Origin: Myxococcus stipitatus
GTDB taxonomy: Bacteria > Myxococcota > Myxococcia > Myxococcales > Myxococcaceae
Reading direction: 5' to 3'
Length of the DNA stretch: 64,000 bases
NCBI RefSeq assembly: GCF_038561935.1
Contig: NZ_CP102770.1
Span: 4,278,001 to 4,342,000, forward strand
Below the pieces are notes generated by a model that did not search any database, was not told the DNA's origin, and saw only the letters and a list, made by a program, of their open reading frames with translations. Positions 44,467-52,458 of the stretch are shown piece after piece. Each line of letters starts with the position of its first letter. The stretch's first letter is position 1. The translations under genes and the position numbers were made by a program.

Positions 44467-45276
44467 ATGACCACGGAGCGCGCCAACCAGCTCGTCGAGG
44501 CGGGGCAGTGGCTGCGCCTCAGCGGCGACCACCAGGGGGCCCGCAAGCTGTTCGAGCGGGCGCTCGTGTTGGACACGGGCAACGTCCGCGCTCGCGAGGC
44601 GCTGACCTCCCTGGACGCGCCGGTGGGGCGGAGCGCTTCGCTCCAGGGCTCTCCCGCGGACATCGCGCCCCTGGCGTCCCTGGACGGCGACTGGGGCGCG
44701 TGGGCCGAAGGCGAGGGTGGTCCGTTGGTGGAAGAGGACGAGGAGCGCTCGCCCAGCGTCCTGCTTCCGGAGTTCGACGAGCCCGTCCCTGGAACCGATG
44801 TGCTGGCCCTGCTGGCCCGCGACGAGACACCCACGACCCAGGAGTCCGGCGTCCCCGAGGGCGACACCGACGAGTACGGCGTCCCCACGGGAGAGAGCGA
44901 GCTGGAGCGCCTGCTCCGAGGGGCGACGGACCTGCTGGAGCTGGATGACCACTCGGGCGCGGTGGACCTGCTCTTCAAGGCGCAGGAGCTGGCCCCGGGA
45001 GACCCTCGCGTCGAGGTGCTGCGTGCGCGCAGCGAGCGGATGTTGATGGGCATGCTCGAGTCGAAGCTCGGGGACCTGGGGCGGGTGCCTCGGGTTCGAC
45101 TCCAGGCGGATGACATCATCTGGCTCAGCCTGGACCACCGCGCGGGCTTCGTCCTCGCGCAGATTGATGGCGCCGTGACGTTCGAGGATGTGTTCTCCCT
45201 GTCAGGGATGACGCGGCTGGATACCGCTCGCATCCTCGCGCAGCTCCTCGACGAAGGGGTCATCGCCGCGGCCTGA
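44467..45276 (+). CDS. TPR protein with myxobacterial C-terminal helical domain
   Basis: The ATG follows the DnaK stop without a gap. The 269-residue protein has TPR-like helices at the start (AGQWLRLSGDHQGARKLFERAL), an acidic disordered middle, a second TPR (DLLELDDHSGAVDLLFKAQEL), and a C-terminal ~60-residue domain (LDHRAGFVLAQIDGAVTFEDVF). I recognise that domain as common at the end of Myxococcus regulatory proteins; its function is not established. Co-transcription suggests a role as adaptor for the DnaK upstream. Confidence 0.75.
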   Translation: MTTERANQLVEAGQWLRLSGDHQGARKLFERALVLDTGNVRAREALTSLDAPVGRSASLQGSPADIAPLASLDGDWGAWAEGEGGPLVEEDEERSPSVLLPEFDEPVPGTDVLALLARDETPTTQESGVPEGDTDEYGVPTGESELERLLRGATDLLELDDHSGAVDLLFKAQELAPGDPRVEVLRARSERMLMGMLESKLGDLGRVPRVRLQADDIIWLSLDHRAGFVLAQIDGAVTFEDVFSLSGMTRLDTARILAQLLDEGVIAAA

Positions 45277-45296
45277 GCTGTGATTTGAAGTCGGAT

Positions 45297-45321
45297 TGAC
45301 AGCTTCCTGTCATGATGACAG
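45297..45321 (+). promoter_or_regulatory. Triple half-site operator upstream of the VOC gene
   Basis: TGACAG (45297-45302), CTGTCA (45307-45312) and TGACAG (45316-45321) alternate in orientation with 4- and 3-base spacers, ending 9 bp before the ATG at 45331. The first half-site overlaps a TTGACA -35-like hexamer, but no good -10 sits at the proper distance. A dimeric repressor is the natural reader. Confidence 0.5.
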
Positions 45322-45330
45322 CCTGAGGGC

Positions 45331-46062
45331 ATGCGGCACACTCTTGGAAGTGATTCCAGCATCCCCGCGCTCCCGTGTGTCGAGCTGGGGGCGACCCTCG
45401 AGTTCTACGGCCGGCTGGGCTTCAAGACGACGTATCAACAGCGCGCGCCCAATCCCTATGCGGCCACGAATCGCCAGGGCGCGGAGCTCCACTTCTTCGG
45501 TGTGAAGGGATTGGACCCGGCGTCCGCCTACAGCGTCTGTCTCATCATCGTGAGCGAGGTGGAGACGCTGCACGCGGAGTTCTCGGAAGCCTTGCGTCAG
45601 GGCTATGGGAAGGTCCCGCTGCGCGGCGTGCCTCGCATCACCCGGATGAAGAAGGGGCAGTCCCGCTTCACCGTCGTCGACCCGAATGGGAATTCCGTCA
45701 TGTTCATCCGAAAGGATGAGCCGGAGGGGTATGGCGACGAGGACGTCGACACGGAGGCCGAGCCCGCCTCCGTGTTGGGCAAGGCCCTCAAGACGGCGCG
45801 CCGGCTGCGTGACTTCAAGGGCGACGACGCGATGGCCGCGAAGGTCCTCGACGGCGCGCTGAAGAAACCGGGGGGCGGGACGATGCTGGAGCGGGCGCGG
45901 GTCATCCTGGCCCGTGCGGAGCTGGCCGTGGTCCTGTCCGACGCGCCCCGTGCGCGTGAATGGCTTCGCGAGCTGGAGGGACTGGAGCTCTCGGCCTCGG
46001 AGCGCGCCTCGCTGCGGGAGGAGCACGCCGCGGTGCGGAAGTTCATCGAGGCCGAGACGTAG
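45331..46062 (+). CDS. VOC (glyoxalase/bleomycin-resistance) domain protein with helical C-terminus
   Basis: Residues ~10-125 form one vicinal-oxygen-chelate module: LEFYGRLGFKT, then ELHFFGV, and finally FTVVDPNGNSVMFIRK. Metal-ligand positions are partly recognisable (His in ELHFF, Glu is not clear), so enzymatic activity is uncertain. Residues ~150-243 are a separate all-helical region (EPASVLGKALKTARRLRDFKG) that looks like TPR-type helices. The protein may be a resistance or stress protein. The operator annotated just upstream suggests tight repression. Confidence 0.72.
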   Translation: MRHTLGSDSSIPALPCVELGATLEFYGRLGFKTTYQQRAPNPYAATNRQGAELHFFGVKGLDPASAYSVCLIIVSEVETLHAEFSEALRQGYGKVPLRGVPRITRMKKGQSRFTVVDPNGNSVMFIRKDEPEGYGDEDVDTEAEPASVLGKALKTARRLRDFKGDDAMAAKVLDGALKKPGGGTMLERARVILARAELAVVLSDAPRAREWLRELEGLELSASERASLREEHAAVRKFIEAET

Positions 46063-46079
46063 GCGCGGTCCTTCGTCAG

Positions 46080-46109
46080 GAGGCCAGGAGCGGGTGGGCC
46101 CCTGGTCTC
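46080..46109. terminator. Hairpin between convergent VOC and dehydratase genes
   Basis: GAGGCCAGG and CCTGGTCTC form a 9-bp stem (one G-T pair) with a 12-base loop, centred between the two stops. No T-run follows on either strand. Confidence 0.35.
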
Positions 46110-46119
46110 GCCATGGGCA

Positions 46120-46599
46120 CTACCCTCGGACGACGGCGGTCCAGGTGCCCTTCACCACGAGGTCGCCGCGCTGGTTGCGCGACTCGGTGGTGGCGATGAG
46201 GAACTGCTTGCCCGCCTTCTCGTAGACATCCGAGATGCGGCCCGTGGTCGTCATCACGTCGCCAGGGCGCATGACGTCCAGGAACTCCAGCTCCTGCTCA
46301 CCGTGCACGAGCATCAGCAGGTTCAGGTCGAGCTCCGGGTCCGCGACGGCGCTGGCGAACGGGCGGATGGCGAAGACGACGGCGAAGCTGGGGAAGGCAA
46401 TCAGGTCCCCATAGGGGCCCGCCTTGGCGGCCTGGTCGTCGTAGAGGAGGGGGCTGACGTGGGCGGGAGGCTCGCCCGGGGTTCCGGCGGCGGGGTGTGC
46501 ACCGCCCACGGCCAGGGTGAACTCGCGCAGCTTCTCCGCGCCAATGGTGTACGTGAAGGGGCCGTACTCCCGGCCGATGAAGCGCTTGTCGATGGCCAT
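46120..46599 (-). CDS. MaoC-like (R)-hydroxyacyl dehydratase, subunit A type
   Basis: The ATG at 46599 gives 159 residues with the N-terminal MaoC/FAS1-dehydratase hotdog fold (DKRFIGREYGPFTYTIGAEKLREFTLAVG). The catalytic Asp/His of the hydratase motif is not visible, as is usual for the A subunit of HadAB-like pairs. The partner gene with the catalytic motif lies 5 bp upstream in the operon. Together they would dehydrate 3-hydroxyacyl thioesters. The acyl substrate cannot be told. Confidence 0.85.
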   Translation of the reverse strand: MAIDKRFIGREYGPFTYTIGAEKLREFTLAVGGAHPAAGTPGEPPAHVSPLLYDDQAAKAGPYGDLIAFPSFAVVFAIRPFASAVADPELDLNLLMLVHGEQELEFLDVMRPGDVMTTTGRISDVYEKAGKQFLIATTESRNQRGDLVVKGTWTAVVRG

Positions 46600-46604
46600 G
46601 GTGT

Positions 46605-47000
46605 CTATCCGATGGAGGCTTCGACGACGGCGCCCTTGAGGACGGCCTCGCCGCGCTGGTTGGTGGCGGTGACTTCGGTGGTGAGCCGGCCCGCTTCGAT
46701 GGCGGTGACGCGGCCCTCGAAGGTGACGGTGTCCTCGGGGCGAACGGGGCGCGAGAAGCGCACCCTCACCTTGCGGATGCGGCCCGGGTCCCCCACGAAG
46801 ACGGCGACGGCTTCCACCGCCCAGCCCAGCGTGCAGAGCCCCTGGAGGATGACGCCGTCGAGGCCGGCCACCTTGCCGACCTCCGGGTCGATGTGGATGG
46901 GATTGAAGTCGCCGGATGCGCCCGCGTAGTAGATGGGCCGGTACACGTCGCACTCGCGGACGTGCGTGAAGGTATCGCCTACCTGGAAGGAGCGTGCCAT
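46605..47000 (-). CDS. MaoC-like (R)-hydroxyacyl dehydratase, catalytic subunit B type
   Basis: The 131-residue hotdog protein contains the hydratase-2 motif with catalytic Asp and His (YAGASGDFNPIHIDPEVG). It has the HadB-like length and forms a pair with the gene that follows it. The start ATG at 47000 is preceded by a weak GGAAGGCCTC region. The operon goes on into the SDR gene (49 bp gap upstream). Confidence 0.88.
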   Translation of the reverse strand: MARSFQVGDTFTHVRECDVYRPIYYAGASGDFNPIHIDPEVGKVAGLDGVILQGLCTLGWAVEAVAVFVGDPGRIRKVRVRFSRPVRPEDTVTFEGRVTAIEAGRLTTEVTATNQRGEAVLKGAVVEASIG

Positions 47001-47049
47001 GAGGCCTTCCGGTCTATCACGGCCTCGCCCGGCGTCACCCTCCGTCCAC

Positions 47050-48180
47050 TCACCCCGTCGCGGTGCCCTGGTCCAGCGGGTCCTCCACCTCGGAGCCCTC
47101 GCGGCGCTTGCGGTACTGCTCCCGCACGTAGGCCACCAGCTGATCCAGGTAGGAGGACAGGGGAGGGCAGCGAACCCCCGTGCCGTCCAGCAGCTCCAGG
47201 GTGTTGTGGCAGTTGTAGATGGCCAGGTGGTTGACGTAGCTGATGGCGGCCCGCTGGGGGCGGGCCAGCTTCTCCAGCAGCGGCAGCCGCAGCATGACGT
47301 CGGCGGCGCGTGCGGACAGGTTGAAGCGGGGCAGCTTCTTGTTGGCCTTCTCCGCGATGAGCTCGTACACGCGGCGCGCGCTCATGGGGTTGGGGTCCAC
47401 CAGGTGGAAGGTGCGGCCCACGGCGCGCGGGTCCTTCGACAGCCGCCACACCGCCTCCACCACGAAGTCCACGGGCACCACGTTGAGCGGCGCCACGCCG
47501 TTGCCGGGCAGCGGCAGCGGCACCACCAGCGGCGAGGTGACGAGCAGGATGCCCAGGTAGTAGGGCCCTTCGAACTTGTCGATTTCGCCCGTGCGCGAGT
47601 CGCCCACGACGCTGGAGGGCCGGTAGATGGTGACGGGCAGGGTGGCGCCGGCGCGGGTGACGAGCCGCTCCGCCTGGAACTTCGTCTCCTCGTAGGGGTT
47701 GCGGAAGCCCTGGCCCCGGTCCAGCTCGTCCTCGGCGATGACGCCCAGCCGGTCTCCGGACACGTAGCAGGTGGAGAAGTGGTTGAAGCGCGCCAGGTGC
47801 TCACAGTCGCGCGCCAGCTCCAGCATGTTGCGCGTGCCGTCCACGTTGACGCGCCACGCGGTGTCCTTGGGCACGCCCAGCTGCGCCACGGCGGCCAGGT
47901 GGAAGATGTCCGTCACCTGCTCGCACAGCCGCTGGTACTCCTCGCCGGACAGGCCCAGGTGCATGTCCACCACGTCGCCGGTGAGCAGCTCCACGGTGGC
48001 GCCCTTCAAGCGGGCCGCGTGCTTCTGGGCCTCCTTGAGCGCCTTGGGCTGGACCAGCGCGTAGATGTGACCCTTCGGGTCCTCCCGGGCGATGTGCTCC
48101 ACCAGCCGCTTGCCGATGAACCCTGGGTAACCCGTGACGAAGTACGTCCCGGCGCCGGCCTTCTTGCGCGTCTCGCTCAT
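47050..48180 (-). CDS. Extended SDR family NAD(P)-dependent oxidoreductase, acyl reductase-like
   Basis: The 376-residue protein has the extended short-chain dehydrogenase motifs: FVTGYPGFIGKRLVEHI for nucleotide binding and the catalytic YEETK (Tyr-xxx-Lys) in NPYEETKFQAE. The region with SVVGDSRTGEIDKFEGPYY resembles NAD_binding_4 (male-sterility/fatty acyl-CoA reductase type) proteins. In this operon with two dehydratase genes it probably works on acyl thioesters. The ATG at 48180 was chosen over an upstream start because it directly precedes the conserved fold. Confidence 0.85.
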   Translation of the reverse strand: MSETRKKAGAGTYFVTGYPGFIGKRLVEHIAREDPKGHIYALVQPKALKEAQKHAARLKGATVELLTGDVVDMHLGLSGEEYQRLCEQVTDIFHLAAVAQLGVPKDTAWRVNVDGTRNMLELARDCEHLARFNHFSTCYVSGDRLGVIAEDELDRGQGFRNPYEETKFQAERLVTRAGATLPVTIYRPSSVVGDSRTGEIDKFEGPYYLGILLVTSPLVVPLPLPGNGVAPLNVVPVDFVVEAVWRLSKDPRAVGRTFHLVDPNPMSARRVYELIAEKANKKLPRFNLSARAADVMLRLPLLEKLARPQRAAISYVNHLAIYNCHNTLELLDGTGVRCPPLSSYLDQLVAYVREQYRKRREGSEVEDPLDQGTATG

Positions 48181-48203
48181 TGCGCGCGCAGCATACCCGT
48201 CCG

Positions 48204-48800
48204 TCAGCCGCGCGCGAGCATGGCGCGCCAGACTGTTTCCACCTGGGCGCGGGTGGCCGCCAGGTCCCCGCTGTTGTCGATGACCCACGTCGCGTGTGTC
48301 CGCTTGTCATCCAGGGGGAGCTGGGACACCAGCCGGGCCTCGGCCGCCGCCTCGTCCAACCCGTCGCGCGCCATCAGCCGCGCCTTCTGCACCTCCCGAG
48401 GCACCCACACCAGGGCGACGCCTTCCAGCCACTGGTGCATCCCCGCCTCGATGAGTAGCGGCACGTCGTAGACGGCGCGGGCCACGCCCCGCTCCTGCAG
48501 GAGCTGGAGCTTCTCCAGGAAGGCCTCGCGCACGCGCGGGTGGGTGATGGCGTTGAGCGCGCCGCGCTCCACCTCGTTGCCGAAGACGCGGGCCGCGAGC
48601 TTCGCCCGGTCCAGCCGCCCGTCGGGGCCGATCACGCCCGGGAAGCGCTCCGCGATGGAGGCGAGCCCCGGCGTGCCCGGCTCCACCACCTGCCGGGCCA
48701 GCACGTCCGCGTCGATGACCTCCGCGCCCAGCTCCCGGAGCATCCGCGTGACGGTGCTCTTGCCGGACGCGATTCCCCCCGTCAGCCCGAAGACGTGCAC
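48204..48800 (-). CDS. coaE: Dephospho-CoA kinase
   Basis: The GTG at 48800 yields 198 residues, beginning MHVFGLTGGIASGKST with the P-loop. Substrate-binding segments DADVLARQVVEPGTPG and VYDVPLLIEAG are intact. It adds the 3'-phosphate in the last step of coenzyme A synthesis. It lies in the minus-strand operon with acyl-thioester enzymes, 10 bp after the secreted-protein gene. Confidence 0.95.
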   Translation of the reverse strand: MHVFGLTGGIASGKSTVTRMLRELGAEVIDADVLARQVVEPGTPGLASIAERFPGVIGPDGRLDRAKLAARVFGNEVERGALNAITHPRVREAFLEKLQLLQERGVARAVYDVPLLIEAGMHQWLEGVALVWVPREVQKARLMARDGLDEAAAEARLVSQLPLDDKRTHATWVIDNSGDLAATRAQVETVWRAMLARG

Positions 48801-48810
48801 GGTGGGGGGC

Positions 48811-49281
48811 CTACTTCGCGGCCTTCTGCGTGGTGAACGTGAACGACTGCACCGTCTTGCCGTCCTCGTTGAAGAAGATGGCCAGGCCCAGCTTGGGGTA
48901 GAGGAAGTAGGTGCGGAAGTCGTCGGTGAGCTTGCGCTGGTAGCACGGCGCCGCGGGCACGGGGCCGGAGGGGCAGGCGGGGCCGTAGCTGGTCTCGATG
49001 GTCTCCTTGTCGATGACCGGCCCGGGGAAGACGTCGATGCGCTCGATGAGCTGCGAGGTGGGGTCCACCTTGAACTGGGCCTGGCTCGTGCCCTTGATGG
49101 CCTCCTTGCCCAGGTAGGCGATGGTCTCCTTGCCATCCTGGGTCACGGTTCGCGAGGGCTCGCCGAACTTCTTGATGACTTCGTCCTTCTTGGTGACGCC
49201 GGGCTCCACGCCCTGCCAGGGCTTGGCGGCGGCGGGGAAGGCCAGGGCGAATACGGCGAGCGCGGTCAGGGTCCTCATCAC
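48811..49281 (-). CDS. Secreted protein of unknown function
   Basis: The 156-residue product has a signal peptide (MMRTLTALAVFALAFPAAA-KPW). The mature part begins GVEPGVTKKDEVIKKFGEPSR, a pattern reminiscent of small outer-membrane proteins of the SmpA/OmlA type, and contains two Cys residues (PACPS and APCYQ) that could form a disulfide. I do not assign a function. A divergent cytochrome gene starts 128 bp away. Confidence 0.7.
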   Translation of the reverse strand: MMRTLTALAVFALAFPAAAKPWQGVEPGVTKKDEVIKKFGEPSRTVTQDGKETIAYLGKEAIKGTSQAQFKVDPTSQLIERIDVFPGPVIDKETIETSYGPACPSGPVPAAPCYQRKLTDDFRTYFLYPKLGLAIFFNEDGKTVQSFTFTTQKAAK

Positions 49282-49409
49282 GACTTCCTCCCTAATGGAA
49301 AGGGCGGGCGGGGCTCAAGCGCTGCCCTCTCTTTCAACGGACGATTCCGACAGGCATTCAACCACGAGACGCCTTGCCCCGTCCGGGGGGGTCTGCTACT
49401 TCGCGAGCC

Positions 49410-49922
49410 ATGCGCGCATCTGGCTTCAGGGTCCTGCCCGTCCTCCTGCTGGCCCTCTGTGGCGCGGCCGGAGCGGCGGATTTCGTCGGCGCCGACAGCT
49501 GCAAGGGCTGCCACCCGGAGGCCTACGAGGCGTGGATGCAGTCCAAGCACGCCCGCGCGGTGAGCTCCCTGTCCGAGCAGCAGCAGAAGGACGGCCGGTG
49601 CCTGTCGTGCCACTCGCCGGACCAGGTGGCGCAGCAGCAGGCCAGTGTGAGCTGTGAGACATGTCACGGAGGGGGGCAGTACTACTCGCCCGAGTACGTG
49701 ATGAAGGACCCGGAGCTGGCGCGGCTGGTGGGGTTGGTGGACCCGTCGGAGAAGCAGTGCCGCTCCTGCCATGACGCTTCCTCGCCCTCCTTGCGGCCGT
49801 TCGACTTCAAGGAGTCGCTGAAGGCCATCGACCACTGGTCGGCGGAGCGCGCCCGTCGCGCGGCCCGCACCGAGGCGTCCACTCCCGTGACAACCCCTCC
49901 CACCACCACCGCGAAGAAATAA
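49410..49922 (+). CDS. Periplasmic four-heme c-type cytochrome
   Basis: The ATG at 49410 gives a signal peptide (RVLPVLLLALCGAAGA-ADF) and a 170-residue protein with four CXXCH motifs: CKGCH, CLSCH, CETCH and CRSCH. The arrangement resembles small multiheme cytochromes of the c554 type. It may transfer electrons in the periplasm. It is 4 bp from engB and likely co-transcribed, although no functional link is known. Confidence 0.88.
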   Translation: MRASGFRVLPVLLLALCGAAGAADFVGADSCKGCHPEAYEAWMQSKHARAVSSLSEQQQKDGRCLSCHSPDQVAQQQASVSCETCHGGGQYYSPEYVMKDPELARLVGLVDPSEKQCRSCHDASSPSLRPFDFKESLKAIDHWSAERARRAARTEASTPVTTPPTTTAKK

Positions 49923-49926
49923 CCGC

Positions 49927-50568
49927 GTGATCAAGATTCTCGACGCACGCTTCGTCATCACCGCCGTGGAGCCCAAGGGCTATCCACAGGGACACACCGC
50001 CGAGGTGGCCTTCGTCGGCCGCTCCAACGTCGGCAAGTCCTCCATGATCAACACGCTCACCGGCCGCAAGAAGCTGGTGCGTGTGTCCAACACCCCGGGC
50101 CGCACCCGCACGCTCAACTTCTTCGACGTGGACCTGGAGCGAGGCTCCTTCCGTCACCAGGTCCGCCTGTGTGACCTGCCGGGCTATGGCTTCGCCCGCG
50201 CGAGCAAGGCGGACAAGGCCCAGTGGGAGAAGATGATCACCACCTACCTGGAGAAGCGTCATCGCCTGGAGGTGGTGGTGAGCATCATCGACGCGGAGGT
50301 GGGGCCCACGCCGGATGACCTCGCCACGCTCGACTATCTCCAGGCCCACAAGCGCAAGGTGATGGTGGTGGCCACGAAGATCGACCGCCTCACCAAGGCC
50401 AAGACGCGGCCCCGCCTGGTGGAGCTGTCGAAGCAGCTGGACCTGCCCATGGAGGCCATCCTGCCGTTCTCCTCGACGGAGCCGCGCGGCGTGGACGAGG
50501 TCTGGAACGCGCTGCTCGACACGTTCGGCAAGGCCAGCCGCGTCCGCCCCGAGGGCGCCGAGGACTGA
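49927..50568 (+). CDS. engB: Ribosome biogenesis GTPase EngB/YsxC (YihA)
   Basis: A GTG start gives 213 residues. The G-motifs are VGRSNVGKSS (G1), the TPGRTRTLN segment (G2), DLPGYGF (G3), TKID (G4) and a late FSSTEPRG (G5). The G4 Ala-Asp of many relatives is Ile-Asp here. EngB is required for assembly of the large ribosomal subunit. Normal length. Confidence 0.95.
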   Translation: MIKILDARFVITAVEPKGYPQGHTAEVAFVGRSNVGKSSMINTLTGRKKLVRVSNTPGRTRTLNFFDVDLERGSFRHQVRLCDLPGYGFARASKADKAQWEKMITTYLEKRHRLEVVVSIIDAEVGPTPDDLATLDYLQAHKRKVMVVATKIDRLTKAKTRPRLVELSKQLDLPMEAILPFSSTEPRGVDEVWNALLDTFGKASRVRPEGAED

Positions 50569-50640
50569 GAGCATCGGGTAGTCGCCGCTCGGGCGGGGTT
50601 CCTCTCCCGACGCGAAGGGCGCTGTGGTAGGCACGGCGCC

Positions 50641-52308
50641 GTGTCCGAGAACGGCAAGGGTAACGGCAGGGATTCGCAGCTCGCCTTGCGCGAGCTGCAG
50701 CAGCAGTTGATGCGGTTGTCTCCGAAGCGGCGGATGGATGCGCTGCTGGACGGGGAGGACGCGCGGGCCGTCGTGCGCGCGCTGCCGCCAGAGAGCCTCT
50801 ACCTCACCATCCAGGAGGTGGGTCTGGCGGATGCGACGGAGCTCGTGCAGCTCGCGTCTGCCGCGCAGTTCCGCGCCTTCGTGGACCTGGGGGCGTGGAC
50901 GCGCGACAAGCTGGACGCGCATCAGGCACTCACGTGGCTGCGCGCCGCGCGCGGTGGCTTCGACGACACCCAGGAGTTCCTGCGCAAGCTCCACGCGCTG
51001 GACCTGGAGGTGCTGGAGCTGGTGCTGCGCGAGTTCGTCGTCCTCCATGACCGCGAGGAGAACCCGGACGTCAACCCGCAGGGCGTGACGCTGGAGACGC
51101 CCGAGGGCCGCTACCTCGTCGAAATCACCGCCGAGGGCGTGGAGATGTCCGCCGTGCGCGCGCTCGTCAACGACCTCATCGCGGAGAACCCCTTCGAGGC
51201 GGTGCGCCTGCTGGAGGCCGTGCGCTGGGAGATTCCGGGCGAGCTGGAGGAGACCGCGTTCCAGTTCCGCAAGGGCCGCCTGCTGGACCTGGGCTTCCCC
51301 TCGCTGGAGGAGGCGGTGTCGCTCTTCAGCCGCGTGGACGTGGGGGCCCCGCGCGGGCGCGCCGCGAGCACGGCGCTGACCTCGGCGCAGGGACACGTGG
51401 ACTACCTCGAGGCCGCCTTCAAGGGGCTCACCGACGTGGAGCGGCAGAACGCCGAGGACGAGCTGACCGGCGTGGCCAACGCGGTGCTCGTGGCGGAGCT
51501 GGCGGACCCGGGGGACCTGGACGCCGTGCGCCGCGTGGGCGAGATGACGCGCGACTCCCTCTCGCTGGGTCTGGAGCACCTGACGGGCGGGGACCCCGCG
51601 CAAGCCACGGAGGTGCTGCGCGACACGCCGCTGCGGCGCGTGTTCCAGACGGGCTTCTCGCTGACGCTCCAGCTCAAGTTCCGCGCGGACCGGCTGGCCA
51701 AGGCGCCGGGCGCGGTGGTGGATGGCGTGCTGATGGTGCTGCCCGAGGAGGCCGCCGCGGTGGAGGCCCTGCGTCGCAAGCGCCCTCGCCGCGCGCTGCG
51801 GGTGGAGGGCGCGGAGCCGGTGCCGTTCCGCTCCCTGCGCGAGATTGCCGCCAGCGAGGCCGTGCTGGCCCGCGCGGAGGCCCAGGTGGAGGTCCTCCGC
51901 GGCGTGTTGGGCGGAACCCCGGAGGCGGCGCGCGCGGCGGTGGCTCGCTTCGGTGTGCCCATGGAGGCCTTGGGCGTGGAGCGCCTGTTCGCCGCGGTGG
52001 TGGCCATGGCGGTGCTGGAGGTCCGGGCGGATGCGCGGCCGGTGCCGCTGGGGCGCGGGGCGGAGCTGGGCCAGCGACTCTTCGAGGGCACCCCGCAGGC
52101 GCCTCGGCTGCTGGCCTCCGCGTCGGAGCGGGCCTTGTCGGGCCTGGAGGGCGCGGTGGCGCCTGACGCTCGGGAGGAGCTGCGGCGCATGGTCGGCTTG
52201 ACGCTCGCGAAGCTGCTGTCGGAGCTGGGCCCGAGTTGGCTGGAGGACCTTCAGTGGAGCCCCGTCGCCTCCGAGGTCCTCCCCATGGAGACGAGCCCGG
52301 TGCCGTAG
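50641..52308 (+). CDS. DUF6178 family protein
   Basis: The GTG at 50641 opens a 555-residue protein that I place in the DUF6178 group, common in myxobacteria and other deltaproteobacteria. It is mostly alpha-helical with repeated Arg/Leu/Glu-rich helices. It starts with a short glutamine-rich coiled region (LRELQQQLMRLSPKRRMDALL), has no signal peptide and no membrane helix. No catalytic motif is visible. Its function is unknown. Confidence 0.72.
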   Translation: MSENGKGNGRDSQLALRELQQQLMRLSPKRRMDALLDGEDARAVVRALPPESLYLTIQEVGLADATELVQLASAAQFRAFVDLGAWTRDKLDAHQALTWLRAARGGFDDTQEFLRKLHALDLEVLELVLREFVVLHDREENPDVNPQGVTLETPEGRYLVEITAEGVEMSAVRALVNDLIAENPFEAVRLLEAVRWEIPGELEETAFQFRKGRLLDLGFPSLEEAVSLFSRVDVGAPRGRAASTALTSAQGHVDYLEAAFKGLTDVERQNAEDELTGVANAVLVAELADPGDLDAVRRVGEMTRDSLSLGLEHLTGGDPAQATEVLRDTPLRRVFQTGFSLTLQLKFRADRLAKAPGAVVDGVLMVLPEEAAAVEALRRKRPRRALRVEGAEPVPFRSLREIAASEAVLARAEAQVEVLRGVLGGTPEAARAAVARFGVPMEALGVERLFAAVVAMAVLEVRADARPVPLGRGAELGQRLFEGTPQAPRLLASASERALSGLEGAVAPDAREELRRMVGLTLAKLLSELGPSWLEDLQWSPVASEVLPMETSPVP

Positions 52309-52389
52309 CTTTTTCAGTCCCGGAGGGCCTTGGGATGTTCCCGGGGCCTTCCATCCCGTGGAGTTCCGGGGCCTTGCGCGCCCGGCTTC

Positions 52390-52404
52390 TGGCACGTCGT
52401 CTGC
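52390..52404 (+). promoter_or_regulatory. Sigma-54-type (-24/-12) promoter before the Wzy-like polymerase
   Basis: TGGCAC-N5-CTGC matches the sigma-54 consensus TGGCAC-N5-TTGC at nine of ten defined bases, and the GG and GC pairs have the required spacing. Transcription would start near 52416, ~43 nt upstream of the ATG at 52459, with a strong ribosome-binding site between. Sigma-54 control is known for myxobacterial developmental and spore-coat genes. Confidence 0.55.
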
Positions 52405-52458
52405 TTCTGTCTGGCCCACGCGACGCTCGAGGCGTGGAACTGCCAGAGGAGGAGGGAC

